NCBI GenBank assembly: GCA_008931825.1
Contig: QXVZ01000597.1
Location: forward strand, 62,001-126,000
DNA from: Phallusia fumigata
Taxonomy: Eukaryota > Chordata > Ascidiacea > Phlebobranchia > Ascidiidae
DNA length: 64,000 nucleotides
Reading direction: 5' to 3'
The notes under the pieces were generated by a model. It was not told the DNA's origin and did not search any database. It saw only the letters and a program-made list of their open reading frames with translations. The translations under genes were made by a program, and so were the position numbers. Positions 49,301 to 61,200 of this stretch are shown here, piece after piece (positions within the stretch are counted from its first letter, which is position 1; each line of letters begins with the position of its first letter).

Positions 49301-52300
49301 TTTACTCGTAAACACGTTAATGAGAGTTGCCAAATTTAGTAAATGGACTTGACTTGTCGATGTAAAAAAATTATATTAACGTCGACAAACCAATTGCTTC
49401 AACAAGTTGCTTTAATTTTTTAACCTGTGTTTTGGTTAGGATTTTACCCATTTTCTGTGCTACATATATGAGTGTGCCGTTATCGTTGGCTTGCATGAAT
49501 GCTTTAGGCAGATCCCTGTACCAAATATGCACAAGCAAATAATTCATGTTCGAACCTGGGTTTTCCCTGGCGCAAGGAGTTTCGTTGCAAGCTCCAGACT
49601 CTGTACTACTTCCTCCGCAATCCGAGTTTACTCCACTATTACAGGCGCGGGTTCGAATCCTGGTTCCACCTCCGCAAGACTCCGTGCATCCCTCCCATGT
49701 TCGCCAGTTGTTCCAACCTGTCAGTAAAAATAAATTGAATATTTTGTGAGTTTAAAACCTTTTATCACGCGTCAGTAACTGGGATGTGCAACAAAGCGCG
49801 TTTACAGGCAATTTTTATTATACAACGGATAGATTTTCTAAAAAGGACTAATTTTTGGCCTCATTACTCATGCCAGGTGCTTGGATAAGAATAAACTAAA
49901 CCGAGTCGACTTTACTCTAAGACTTGACTAGCAGACAACATTTCAGAAGGGACATGCCCTACGTTACGAGGTCAAAGTTTATGACAAGCCAAGTGATTTA
50001 CGAGTCCATATTCCAACCCATTTTGTAAGTCAAGTTTTGCGACCTCTTTGTTTTAAAGCAGTAACGTCGTCAAAATGACACGTGAACCTATTTGCATTTT
50101 TGAGATTATTTCTGACTTGCGCGCTGCGCTCAAAACCTTGCAGACCCCTGCGATAAGCTTTGGATCGGCTTTGCAAACAAACTGTTGTTCAAAACGTCGA
50201 ATATTGCTTGCTTACGTGGACAAGGTCTGCCGTTGCATGGAAACGACATTATTGAAGATCCCTTGCAATCTGACAACTTTCCAGTGTTGCAACCACGAGT
50301 TCTTCTTCTGCTTCCTCCTCCACAAGTCTTTGAGCAGGAACTCCAACTATCCCAACGAGTCCAGTCTGAAATCGCAAACAAAAAACGAATAAAAACCTGG
50401 GTGTCGATTGCGTTTCTTCTTATATGTCAAACAAACACTCACAGTATTAGGGTTGGCTACACGAAACGCGTCGCAAAGTTTTTTGTAATTTTTGCTTTGG
50501 TTACCTTGTTTCGTCCATTTTCTAACTTGTGGGTTGTTTTGAATTTAAAAAACTTAAAATGTGATAAATTTCGTCGCTGCAAGACCTAGGATTAGGCCGA
50601 TTGACATTGGATATTAACATTTCTCGTGGATTCGTGGGTTTAGCGCTTAACAAACAAATTAACAAAAACAATGAAAAGTTGCTGGGCATAAGAAAACAAC
50701 CAACCCAAATTCCCGTTTACCATTCACAACTATGCCAATGGATTAATAAGTCTGAAAAATGAACGAATAGTGGGCAGCATATGACTAAATCAGTTTGTTT
50801 CCTCCATCAATGATAGGGCTAAGTATAAACAAAACACTCTTACAGGCTCTACTGGCTGCGGCGAGCGTTCCTGAACAAGGGATGTGTTTCGCACAATTGA
50901 AGTTCAGTTGGCTGGTTCGGGCGAAGGGATTGTTCGGCGCGCAATCTTTCCTCACAAAGGTGTTGCAGAATCTTGTTCTTCTTCTGATTCCTCCTCTTCC
51001 GCAGGTTACAGGACAAGCACTCCACTGCGTCCATTCCGACCAAGCCGGTTCTGTTGCAAAACAACAAACAGTTCAATTCTATCTTCTGTTAAAGCAAAAT
51101 CTCAACGGTTAAATATACCCATGAAAATTTGGAATAAGATGTTGTGGAGACACAGACATGAAGAATTGCCTGATTTCAAACATAACTGTCAGGGAGTTAG
51201 TATGGAGAGAACACATGTACTGATGATAACTAACAGCGATTGTTATTACGTTCTCTCATTCTAATGTATTCGCTACATACATCCTCTCGGGCAATTACAT
51301 ATTTACGTTTTTATATTACGACGTCAACCATCTGATTTGTCACAAACTAATATGACGTTCGTCATCGATGAGTGCCACCGGGGGCGGACCATGTAGCTAT
51401 AGTTATGTATGTTTTGTATTATAGCTAGTGGTAGTCTATGGTTCCCACATGATGACGTACCGGGTCGTGGCTCCTCATCCCTGGCTGGGTTTGTGCACAG
51501 ATTGTCGACGCACGTGTCAGTGTAATGACATTTACTGCATACTGGTCCTGTCAGGTACGGACGTCTGCAACAACAAAAAGGCGGGAAAGGTTAAATACAG
51601 GTTGTTGTGCAGGACTTATGACAGATAAAATTGCCATATATTGAGCCGTGTCGCTGTCATGTTACTTTAAACTCAGGTTAAATCGGCATGTTTTTACTGA
51701 AGCAAGTCGGGTATCTTTTTGCTTCCAGGCATTGGAATCACATTGAATTTCAAGCGAAGTGCCAGCATGCCTAACTGTGCTGTCGATATCTGGATAATTT
51801 CTGCTTTTTAATAGACATACAAGACACGGGCTTAAAAAGTAACCAAATTTAAACACAACGTTTTTCCAAAAACGCTTGCCTAAAAATGTGTGTAATTAAT
51901 TTAAACTCTATGGCACTTACGTATTTATCAAGCTTTTTCGGGAATTAAAATTTCATTCGTAATATTCAGATGACTGCAGTTTGTATCATTTACAGCAGTC
52001 TTTTAATGTGGGTGGCATAGTTGAAACAGATGATAAAAAATCATTCAAGTAACAAACCTAGTAATCCAATTCCCACCAGGTACGTAATCGCAAACCATGA
52101 TCGTCGCATCTCTCCATATTTGTCTGTTCACGCTTATTGCTGAACACTTGGTGATCCCACATCCAACTTTGAAGGATGCAGCCCATGCTAGCTATACAAA
52201 GAACGACAAAATTATCTTGACGTGTCTAAAACCATAAGACGAACGACGTAATAGTCATGAATACAAATTTCTGTTATCTTTACGTGTGTAAAACTACAAG

Positions 52301-55057
52301 AAGAATTACTATATCACATTGCAAGGTCAATGCAAACGTATTGCAGCTCATTAAAAATGTTTTTGGACAATAAAATGTTTTGCATGACAAGATAAATGAA
52401 ATACTTTGCGAGATCAGTCAAAACTGGCTGCCCTTTACATTTGTCGTGTAATAAGGTTCACTATATAAACTGCACTCATGCAAAATCTTTTAGTGATTTA
52501 AACAGGAAAATTGACCCTGCTTTAAACAATTTTATCCGGCGGTTAGCTTGACTTTAATGAAGTCAGTAAGGCTTATAAACAATATTTGTTTCAGAATAAT
52601 ACGGTGACAAAATACCTTTTTTTACCACATCTTATGTGTATTTATATGTCAACATATCAACAAGATCGTCAATATGTCAATATGTCAACAAGATCGAAAC
52701 ATCCGAGAAAAACTGACACTCACCTGGGTGTATCTTTTACATCTGTTTCTAGCTGTGCATTTGTTAGTTTGATAATTGTAATATTTCTTCTCTTCATTCC
52801 ACCGGGAAATCCCCTGCACCGCGAATTGATCATCGTAGTCGATTCCCTGCGACACGTAGATGAGCTCCTCTACCCTTCTAAAGCGATCCATCTTCTTTTT
52901 CTGCGACGGTAAAGTTTTTAAGTGTTTTTCAATACATAGGTATTCAGCTACCAAATCCTCCTACAAACATATCGAAAGAAGTTATTTAAATCTAATTTGC
53001 TTTCATGATTAAGTTTGGACACTAGTTGTTTCTCAGCTCTGGATGTAAGTTAACTCTTGATTCGCCAACTTACCGTTCAGCGAACCTACAGTTATAAATA
53101 GTTTTGTTTAAACGCAGTAGCTTGACCAAATTTGTGTGTATTTTTTAAACCCCACGCAGCGATTTTCTGCTTGGCGGTCGATTTAAGTTCAGCGTTTTTC
53201 TTCTCGAGGAAAAATTTCTTCACTTTTTATGGTAAATTTTACTGCATGCAAAACACGCATGGTATGAGATTGAACACTTTGCTACTGTGCAACTATCTAG
53301 TTGTCACAACCAAAACCTCTTGTTTTATCTGTTGTGTGCAACTTGCCACGTTGCCCCTAAATAATTTAACTTTAAATAATTTAAAATTTGGTGCCCATAA
53401 AAATCTTGCGCAAAATAGGCTAGATTCTTAAACAAAAGATTTGATTTCGCGGAAGTGACTTAGTTGTAACTGTTAAACCTCGGTGCATTATAGAAAACGC
53501 AAGTTCGCATGTACGATTTTGTCAATGCATGAGGGGGGGGGGAAAAAAACTTAATTAATGAAGAACTTGGAGATTTTTTTCAGGAATAGCCTATTTTAAT
53601 GCGCAATTTCGAAATTTGGGAGGGGCCATGGCCCCTTTAGCCCCCTCTTGGCTACGCCCCTGTATCAATGTACCTGTGCTCCGGAGTCCTGATGAATACA
53701 ACACCCAGATGAACGTACATCTTGTTTAAGATTTCGATAAAGCTGACTAGTTTTCGCGGCAAAGACAGAGGCAATACTATTAACGAGTGAGTCTGTTGTT
53801 AGCAAAAATACCACAGTCACAAAAACCTTCGAATTAGTGCAATGTATCTCCGCCCAGGGGCAAATTTCTTTATTATTGGTGTTTATGGCCCAGGTTTGTA
53901 CATTTTCCTAAAATATAAAACTACCTAGTTGCTGTAGCTAAAATCGCGCCCACATGTGGTTATGTTACAATTTGATCATAATTGTGTGGTGTTAAAAAAC
54001 AGAGACTATTCCGTGTTTTGACGTGCAATCCTGGTATACTTACTTGGACAAGGGATAAAAGGATTGAAAAATATTTAAAAACCGTTTCTTTGCGTATCCA
54101 AGAAAAACTTGACAAAGTAAGAAACTTGGTTAAAACCCACTCTGTTTATTCCGAAGGTACACTGCTTCGAATATTCCGTTGCCAAGCCTTCCAACTCCGA
54201 GTCCCAGGTAATTTTCATCATGTCAGCTGGAGGAGGATCGACATTTCTTCGCACGAGATTGTTCGCATCAACTATCATGCTGCGAATTTCATCTGGACGA
54301 AAATTAAACACAGGTTTTTACTGCACCAACCATTTTTTAGAATGACAATCAACAGTTGTTTGTCACAAAACCTGCTATAATCTGAATCCTAAAGCCCTCA
54401 TTATTGCCGTAACCAGGCGGTGCTTGCCATCTAAATAGGCTACCCCTAAAAGTATTTATCCGCTCCGAAAATTCGGGCTGGCTGCGTCTTTACTCCTGAT
54501 GTTAGTGTTTGTCTGCGAGCCGTTTGGTTTGAATCCTAAGTTTGGTCTGTACCGTTTTGCAAGTTAAGTCGGAAACAAACCAACTTGAATCTTTTGAACT
54601 GATCTATAAAATTGTTTAATCATGATTCGTTACTTGTGCCCCTGTGCACTGCTGTACAAGTTAGACGTGTTAAGTCTGTAAGGGACTGGTGCAAAACTGA
54701 CCTGTCATTTTGTAGGTTGTCACAACGCGACTTCGTGCATATCTCCCTGCTGAGCCAGGCGCTTCAATTGACCACCTAAAATAAATGAGTTAGGTTTAAC
54801 TATCGTCCGAACGTTTTTGAACGTTTTGATCTTACTTTTCCCCGATGCAGGTTTTCATATTTATAAAATACCAGCTTCCTTATCACGTTGTGCCGAAATT
54901 GTCAAAAACCGTTAAGAAAAGAAACTTTTATCGTTTGTCGGCACAACACTTACCTAACAGTTTGAGCGTTCACCATTCCAATGTTGGTTATTGCGACGAC
55001 ACACAGACATATTGCGAACCCTGTGATAACCGGCTTAAACGCAATAGAGCAATGCAT
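46305..55057 (-). CDS. CT2: secreted CAP-domain protein with 11 thrombospondin type 1 repeats (3' end unresolved)
   Basis: Leader 54954-55057 starts MHCSIAFKPVITGFAICLC and ends VNAQTVR. Exon 54702-54775 codes WSIEAPGSAG. CAP exons: 54141-54292 (VDANNLVRRNVDPPPADMM, ITWDSELEGLA), 52724-52900 (RRVEELIYVSQG, YYNYQTNKC, RYTQ), 52058-52191 (KVGCGITKCSA, VCDYVPGGNW). Hinge 51461-51564 (CSKCHYTDTCVDNLC). TSR exons near 50845-51050, 50213-50365, 49557-49718, 49102-49260, 48480-48635, 48128-48283, 47690-47842, 47281-47435, 46968-47122, 46620-46785 and 46305-46460. In this CAP domain the first cavity His is Asn (ANN) and the HY position is RY, so two cavity histidines are gone while the fold residues remain. 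The fourth to ninth TSRs are a homogeneous set with WNTWQEW and DEDCPGSN. The last TSR exon ends at a good donor (A|GTAAGT), so at least one more exon must follow below 46305. Extracellular role; partner unknown. Confidence 0.8.
48715..48800 (+). repeat. tRNA-like SINE-type fragment with A and B boxes
   Basis: tTAGCTCAGTcaag resembles an A box, and GGTTCAAATCC about 45 bases later is a good B box. A T-rich tail follows. The intervening arms do not fold as a canonical tRNA. It lies in a CT2 intron. Confidence 0.4.
51150..51290. repeat. Interspersed foldback-like repeat, 'ctgccagagag' family
   Basis: Left part ataactgtcagggagttagta and right part (inverted) gtaattgcccgagaggatgta are imperfect inverted copies. 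Internal aatgtattcgctacataca matches the copies at 23640 and 57985. It lies in the CT2 intron before the hinge exon. Confidence 0.4.
53570..53662. mobile_element. Truncated DNA transposon end (CAGGGGCGTAGCCA terminus)
   Basis: Read from the right edge inward the sequence starts CAGGGGCGTAGCCAAGAGGG, a terminus common in animal hAT-like repeats. The inner part (aatttcgaaatttgggaggggcc) matches 10866-10935. The other end is missing; a G-run and A-run (about 53530-53548) lie where it would be. It sits in a CT2 intron. Confidence 0.5.
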
Positions 55058-55367
55058 GTCGTTATTCTAATGACCTAAAATGATGTAATTTTTACATGTT
55101 TGATATCCACTATATCACAAATTTGTTTGTTTGTAAGCTTTTTTCGTGTAAAGCAAGAAGATTTTGCCCCAATATTGCTTGCTCAAAACATCCGTTGATA
55201 ATTCTATGGTGAAAGGAACCTAAACTTTTGCCAAATACTATTTGTTTTACTGATACAATTTCCAAATGCCGTTTAGGCCTGTTTTCTTATTTTTCGAACA
55301 TTTAAACTGCCCCTAACATCCTCCCAAGCCGCTCTGTGGTCTGATTGAAGTTCTGTGTGTCGGGTGA

Positions 55368-55375
55368 TATATATA
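55368..55375. promoter_or_regulatory. TATA-like box upstream of CT2
   Basis: TATATATA is symmetric, so it could serve the minus-strand CT2 gene or the short plus-strand frame at 55409. No initiator or upstream element was recognised. Confidence 0.25.
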
Positions 55376-57130
55376 CCCTTATTCTGACGACGAAACGGAA
55401 ATGTTATAATGTCACAACCTTTCAACACAGAGTCCAATCATTTCTACGCGTATAACATTGGCTCAGCCACCTCCTTTCCCACAACTGACCGTAACCTTTC
55501 ACGTCAATTCCTGGAAGCATTTATGCAAAGTCGGCCAGCGCCCAAGTCGTTTGCAGAAGCACGGTTCGGTCTGTATGAGTTCGATATCGCGCTGCTGGTA
55601 GATCCGAGATGCAACAACAAACTGTGGCACCGGCTATAATCTTTGCAAAGCGAGGTTTGTAATCTCTGTTTGTTTTGCCCATCAGGCATTAGCGAGCGGT
55701 GTGGCAAGCTGATTAACGTTCAAATGGGCGGTATCTAAATGGCAGCTCAGTCGGCGAAGGTCAGACGGCACAGTAGTTAACGTCGTTATACTTCTCCGCC
55801 GCATTAATTAGGCTCAATGTTTACAGGTTACTCCACGACCCAGTTTTTTTTAGTCTGCTTCGTACGCAAGCACTTACAACGCTATTTTGAGCTTGTACGT
55901 TGTTGCGGTTCCTCTCTACGTACATACTGGATGATTTTAAACCACATAACGGATAAACCCGAACATATTTGACGGATTTCGTGCGAATATTTCCTGTCCA
56001 GATTTAGAACCCGTTTGGTGGTCGTCATTTAGAAAGGATAACTGGGTGTAAACCTGGCCATTATGACGGCACAGACGAATTGCTGTGACGTGTGTGATTA
56101 TCATTTCATTCTCACCCTGTGGTGAATTTGTTTCTTCGAAAATCGCACGCGATAATATTTGCGGGTACATTTCACATCTAAAAACGTTTTTGGGGCTTTC
56201 AGGAACTTGCAATGCGGCATCTCTGTTACAAAACTCCCAAAAAACTCTCTTCAAAGCATGAAATAAACCTGATTCTTCTTTGCTTCACTAGCTGGTTACA
56301 TTGAATGCAGCAAAATGGCTCACAAAGGCGGAGTAAAGTCTTCAACAGCTTTCCAACAGAACCTTTTATATAGGGCTGCGTGTAAATGTCGTTTCAGTCA
56401 CTTTGCGAGCCGTGGTTTAATGAATCATTTGGAAAACATCAAACTAAAGTTCGTTTCATGGTCATCAAAACCAAAACCGAACAAACTAGTTTTTGAAAGT
56501 TTAAATTGCTGATGTAAATTTAACTGAATCAATTAAAAAGTTGAACCACACTGTGCAACACATTGTGCTGGCCTCGTAGAAAAAAGAAATGTGTGAAAAC
56601 CTTTTAGGACGACGACCTGGGCAAAAGTGTGTGTTAGGTAAGCAGATATTTTACACGCCAATTTTTTACGCCAAAGGTAGCGTATACATGACTGTCTGTA
56701 TTTTAGACCAAAGAAAACGTGTTTACACGCTCTAAAAGTTATAAAAATTAGTAACTGTTTTTCCGAATGCCTGCGGGTTTCTTTTCATTAAAGTGTGTGC
56801 CATGCCGCAAATCGGTTAAACCTTGAAAGTTACAACCGACAACATAAACTGTTAAAACCAAGAATTCGTCTAAAAGGCAAGCGCGCGGTCGTTGTTTGTA
56901 TATTTGATCTAATTGGATCAAGCGCAAGAGTTACCATAAGATTCATTAGGTTTAATGAGAAACAATCGACTTTAATAGTTGATATTTCAAGACGTGATGT
57001 AGGCTATGTAAAACACAATGTTGTTTTCAAGACAGCAAGAACAGTACTTATTTCCCATGCTCACCAAAGAGGTTATTTCAAATCAGAGTCGGATTTCCAG
57101 CTTTTCCGTGCAGGAAGGTGGAGGTTAAAA

Positions 57131-57190
57131 AGATATTATGTGCGGTGGGATTCGAACCCACGCCCTAAGTCAACGCTTTAGGACACATTT
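57131..57190 (-). pseudogene. Truncated tRNA-Leu-like sequence
   Basis: Minus strand reads CCTAAAGCGTTGACTTAG, then GGCGTGGGTTCGAATCCCAC and CGCACATA. This resembles the second half of a eukaryotic tRNA-Leu (anticodon-side TTGACTTA and the GTGGG T-arm). The D-arm and most of the acceptor stem are missing. A tRNA pseudogene or tRNA-derived SINE head is likely. Confidence 0.5.
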
Positions 57191-57984
57191 AAATGAGGAA
57201 TATGAGCTAACAAACAATTTGTACACGAAAAAATATCAAACATTTATTGTTTTGCGTTTGTCCAACATTTTAGTTTTCGGACTCAAATGTCGAACACGCC
57301 CTAAGGTTGGGTTTAACTTGCTGTTAAACTAGTTAAACTAGATTCAGTGTAACTCTTCTCCGAAATGATTCAACCATTCTTTGAGAACTAAATATGTCAA
57401 CAGACAAGAAATCGAAACCACTAAGCTTGCAGCCACCAAAGCTGCCAGAAGCGCTGATGTGAGATCAGATAAGACAACGGTGTCAACCTGTTTTGTGTTG
57501 TCATGTTGTATCATGTGACCTAACTGCCGTTAACGTTATTGGGTTTGTTCGCATCATGCTTAATTTACCTTTATTAAAGACTTCAGGAAAGCAGATATCA
57601 TTTTTTTTGGATGAAGCCAAATTAAAAACTGCGGCTTTATCGTTTGTATGATGTGTAGTATATGGTATGTGCTGTATGAACTGGCAACAACTGGTGGGAG
57701 AAAGGAGTCTTCAGTTCGTTGTATTTAAATTTGCGGCACTTTTTAGGAATATTTTCCTGGTAATCTAATCAGAGGTTTTGAAGTACTTACATGCATAAAA
57801 AAAATTTAGAATGTCAAGTCAAACTTAATGAATTCTCCAAGCAATCATTTTCGACTACAGAATTGACGCGAGACTGTTAAGCAGCGATGGGATGTGAACT
57901 CACGCCCACAAGACAACAAAGTGATAAGGAATAATAAAATTTATTCAGAAATATAATTTCCGAAACACAAGACACGGAAATAAA

Positions 57985-58135
57985 ACAGCAACTTAATTGA
58001 AAACGTCACTGCCAGAGAGAATGTAAATACATTGTAATAGAAATGTTTCAACAATCGCTGTTGTCAATCACTGACAAAATGTAATACACTACATACAAGC
58101 TCTCTGGCAATTATGTTTTATTCACTTAAACTCTC
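57985..58135. repeat. Foldback repeat next to the CT3 3' end, 'ctgccagagag' family
   Basis: actgccagagagaatgtaaa near 58003 and its imperfect inverted copy ending near 58120 flank a central caacaatcgctgttgtca palindrome. Related copies lie at 19945, 23640 and 51150. The CT3 poly(A) hexamer falls inside its right arm. Confidence 0.5.
58117..58122 (-). terminator. Poly(A) signal of CT3
   Basis: Minus-strand AATAAA about 92 nt after the CT3 stop codon. It lies in the arm of a foldback repeat, so the repeat may supply the signal. Confidence 0.5.
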
Positions 58136-58213
58136 CAATAACACAATATAACACTTTTAAAAATAAGCGCTCTAAAAATCCAAATAAATAAAGTACAGAC
58201 AAGTATATTATGT

Positions 58214-61200
58214 TCAGTTCTTGGTGCAGCAATCCTGTGGGTTTCCGCCACTGCAACTTCTCTTCCGTATTTGTGTATCAGCTAAACACGAATCTCCCAC
58301 GTTCTTCCATTCACCCCACGGAGTCCAAGCTGCGGACAATAAAAAGTTCACTAACTGACTGAAGATGTTTCAGTATTTATGTCTATTTTTATTACTTCAC
58401 AATGAGCGGTATTACAGTGATAATGTTAAAGGCGCTATTTTTTGCACTGTTACTGCGCTAATATTATTGTACTCTGGATAAATGACGGTTAAAACATAAA
58501 ATACAAGTGAGTAAGAACAAACCAATAGTTACCGTAACGAATTAAATTTCTAAAAGGTTTACAATTTCAATCATTGATCAACGAAATCATTTGTTTATTT
58601 TAGCCCCTACCCGCAAACATTTGCGAAAAAATACTCTTTTTTTCGGCAGTTAAACGTATTGGACAATTCTTATCAAACGATATAGTACTACCATAGCCGC
58701 CATAACAAATATGAGTTAAAAAGCATTGGAAAACGTTTCTATTTTCTGCCAGTCATCGCTATGAAACGTTTTTTCCATGCCTGATAAATATTCATTGTTT
58801 TACAGCAACACCTCGCAATTTTCTCAGGGGTTTTACTTACCGGCTGCTGGACAGGCATGTGCATTACACGGTGATGTTGAATGTGAAAGTCCACAGCACT
58901 CCTTGTCATCATCAGCGGAACATTGACGGGTTCTGAAGCGGATTCCACCTCCACAAGATTTTGTGCACTCGCTCCAATCTTCCCATGATCGCCAGGAGGC
59001 CGCCACAGCAACTGGTTGGGGTTTCACTACAACATGAAAATGGTTTATTGTTGACACAGTTTTTTGCCTATTTCTATTTTTTCTATGGTTGGGCTTGTGT
59101 CTAAATAGGTTGTGTGTCAAAACACGACGAATGTAATAATTGTATCTATATCTATAGGGTTGTTGTATTTATAAATTTATGATTTCGGCTTGGTAGCCCA
59201 CTTAGATTCACTTTATTAGAGTAATCCCAAGACTTTTGACAAGGCGATTAATTTTGTATTTACGTTACGAAATGTTTAGGAAACCAAACTGTCGTTAACA
59301 TACATGGGCCAGTTTAATCATAAAACCAACACAATTTAATCAGCCGAACTGTGATAACACACAGGATTTATCAGTCATCAGTTGTGCTTACCAACAGGTG
59401 CGCATTTCTGTGTGTTGCAAGCCACTCGTCCTGTGCCAATTCCTGTGCAGGAAGGTCCAACCGTCCCCTCGCATTGACGACTTCGAGATTTTATTCCGAT
59501 CCCACAAGTCTTGGTGCATTTTGACCAACTGCCCCAGGCTGACCAAGCTGCAAAACCACGTTTGTTGCCGTTAAATGTTATGCTCCTACGTTAACTAGTC
59601 ATTTAGCTTTGACTTGGAAAAACTTTAATGTTTCAGTGCTGCGGGGTCTGATATTGTGCGGCAGTTGCGAAGTAATGGCGATAAAGTTTCAGAAAGGCTA
59701 AAGTTGTGAGTTCGAACCTCACCATGACTAGTTTTTTTTCTTTAGTTATGCCCCAGATTGACGATAAGCATGAGCAGGACGACTATGGAAAGGCGTCAAA
59801 GCTAACGCTTGTGTTACTATACTTGTGGAAATCAACTTAGAGACATTGCATCTGTTGTTTACACAGTCTGTAACACTTTGTAACTCTATTAGGTAAGAAA
59901 AGCGTTTAAAATTATAGCTAAAATTTATATTTAGGCTCCGAAATGTGACTTTATGGAAAAGTTGCATGGGCTAAGTTTGAAGGCGTACGGGAATATAAAA
60001 TGCATATTTTTACTCTCCAACACAACGCTGATGAGAGTCACCGAACTTGTACCAAATCAATTTGTCAAATTCAGCACTTGTGTTAGTCTACTCACCACGG
60101 CGTTGTGAAGGGCAGGACCTAAGAGTGCAAGGTCTGGTGTCTCGTAGTCTTCCGAGGCAAACCGATCGACAGGTTCTTGTCCTAGTTTCAACTCCGCTGC
60201 CGCAAGTCTTTGAACATTCTGACCACGTTGTCCATTGGGTGTATTTCGACACTGCAGATAAACAGAGAAATTCACATTTTCGGAAAAATTTACATTTCGG
60301 AACACACGATAGGAACGGATTTATTTGCGTTAGAAACGATTGATGATTTGTATTTTTTAAAGACTGATGTATACATAGGTGTTGGTGTTACAATGTTAAA
60401 TGACTGACAAAAGTCTAACTGTAAAGTCATAGGAAGTTTTAAGAGGGTTTGCCGTCCCCAAGGTTATCGGCGGCTTAAAATCTCCATCACAGACCCGACA
60501 TTTTTACGGCTCCCGGGCCACGTAAGACCTTTTGCTTGACTTTTACCGACTCGTTTAAGCCAATTTGGAATTTCGAAATAAACATATTTAGTTAAATAAA
60601 TGACAAAGTTATTTGCAACAAAATAGTTTATTAGGTATATTATAAGCTAAATGTTGTCTTTGATATTTTTGATTCACTACCTCTTGCGGGACAACTGTCC
60701 TGGTTACAACTTCCACTTTCCGAAGCGTCTCCTGTGCAATCAGCGTTGGATCCAGTGCTACAAGCGCGGGTTCGAACCCTGCTTCCACCACCGCATGAAG
60801 CAGAGCAAGACTCCCATGAACGCCAGTTGTTCCATTCTGCACCGATAAAAACTTGGTTAAATTGCGTTCGTCACAGACAACTTATCGATGAGGTTGGATG
60901 GTATCTTTTATTCATAGCGGGATTCATTTAAAACAGTTATTACTGTTGAGTGCGGACGGGTCTATTCGTTACGCTGTGATGTCATTTAGGTTTATTCCAC
61001 AGTAATTGTTGGTTTTATTGATTAATGGGGCTAGTGCATCGTGATGCAATTAAAATTGGCACCTTAACCCTTTAGGCTACTTATTAAATTTAGCAATCTG
61101 CACAGTTTAGAAATGTAAGCTATTGTTGTGCATCGGTCCAACATGCAGCAGCTGGCGGTGTCTGTGATTCGGCTTTTGGTAGGCTTACCGCCATGTCTGT

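Larger units (their letters stand above)
55058..58213. other. Intergenic region between CT2 start and CT3 stop
   Basis: About 3.2 kb. It starts with the CT2 promoter area: a TATATATA box at 55368-55375 lies about 310 bases before the CT2 ATG. A 76-codon plus-strand frame at 55409-55639 begins 34 bases beyond the same TATA and reads QPFNTESNHFYAYN; a 105-codon minus-strand frame is at 55937-56254. I recognise neither and cannot call them genes. Plus-strand frames at 56795-57332 pass through a tRNA-like relic and are spurious. The right end holds a foldback repeat and the CT3 3' flank. Confidence 0.4.

Noticed and set aside
53528-53548. G-run followed by A-run
   Set aside because: Low-complexity sequence at the edge of a truncated transposon end; nothing further supports a functional element.
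55937-56254. A 105-codon minus-strand frame between CT2 and CT3
   Set aside because: No recognisable motif and no clear splice or promoter context; kept only as a note in the intergenic entry.
56795-57181. A 128-codon plus-strand frame upstream of CT3's 3' end
   Set aside because: Composition is unlike the genes here, it has no domain I recognise, and it ends by running through a tRNA-like relic.
57138-57332. Short plus-strand frames with GIRTHA and DSNPRP (also QDSNRRP near 10735)
   Set aside because: These peptides are the usual artefact of translating a tRNA-like B-box region; no gene structure supports them.
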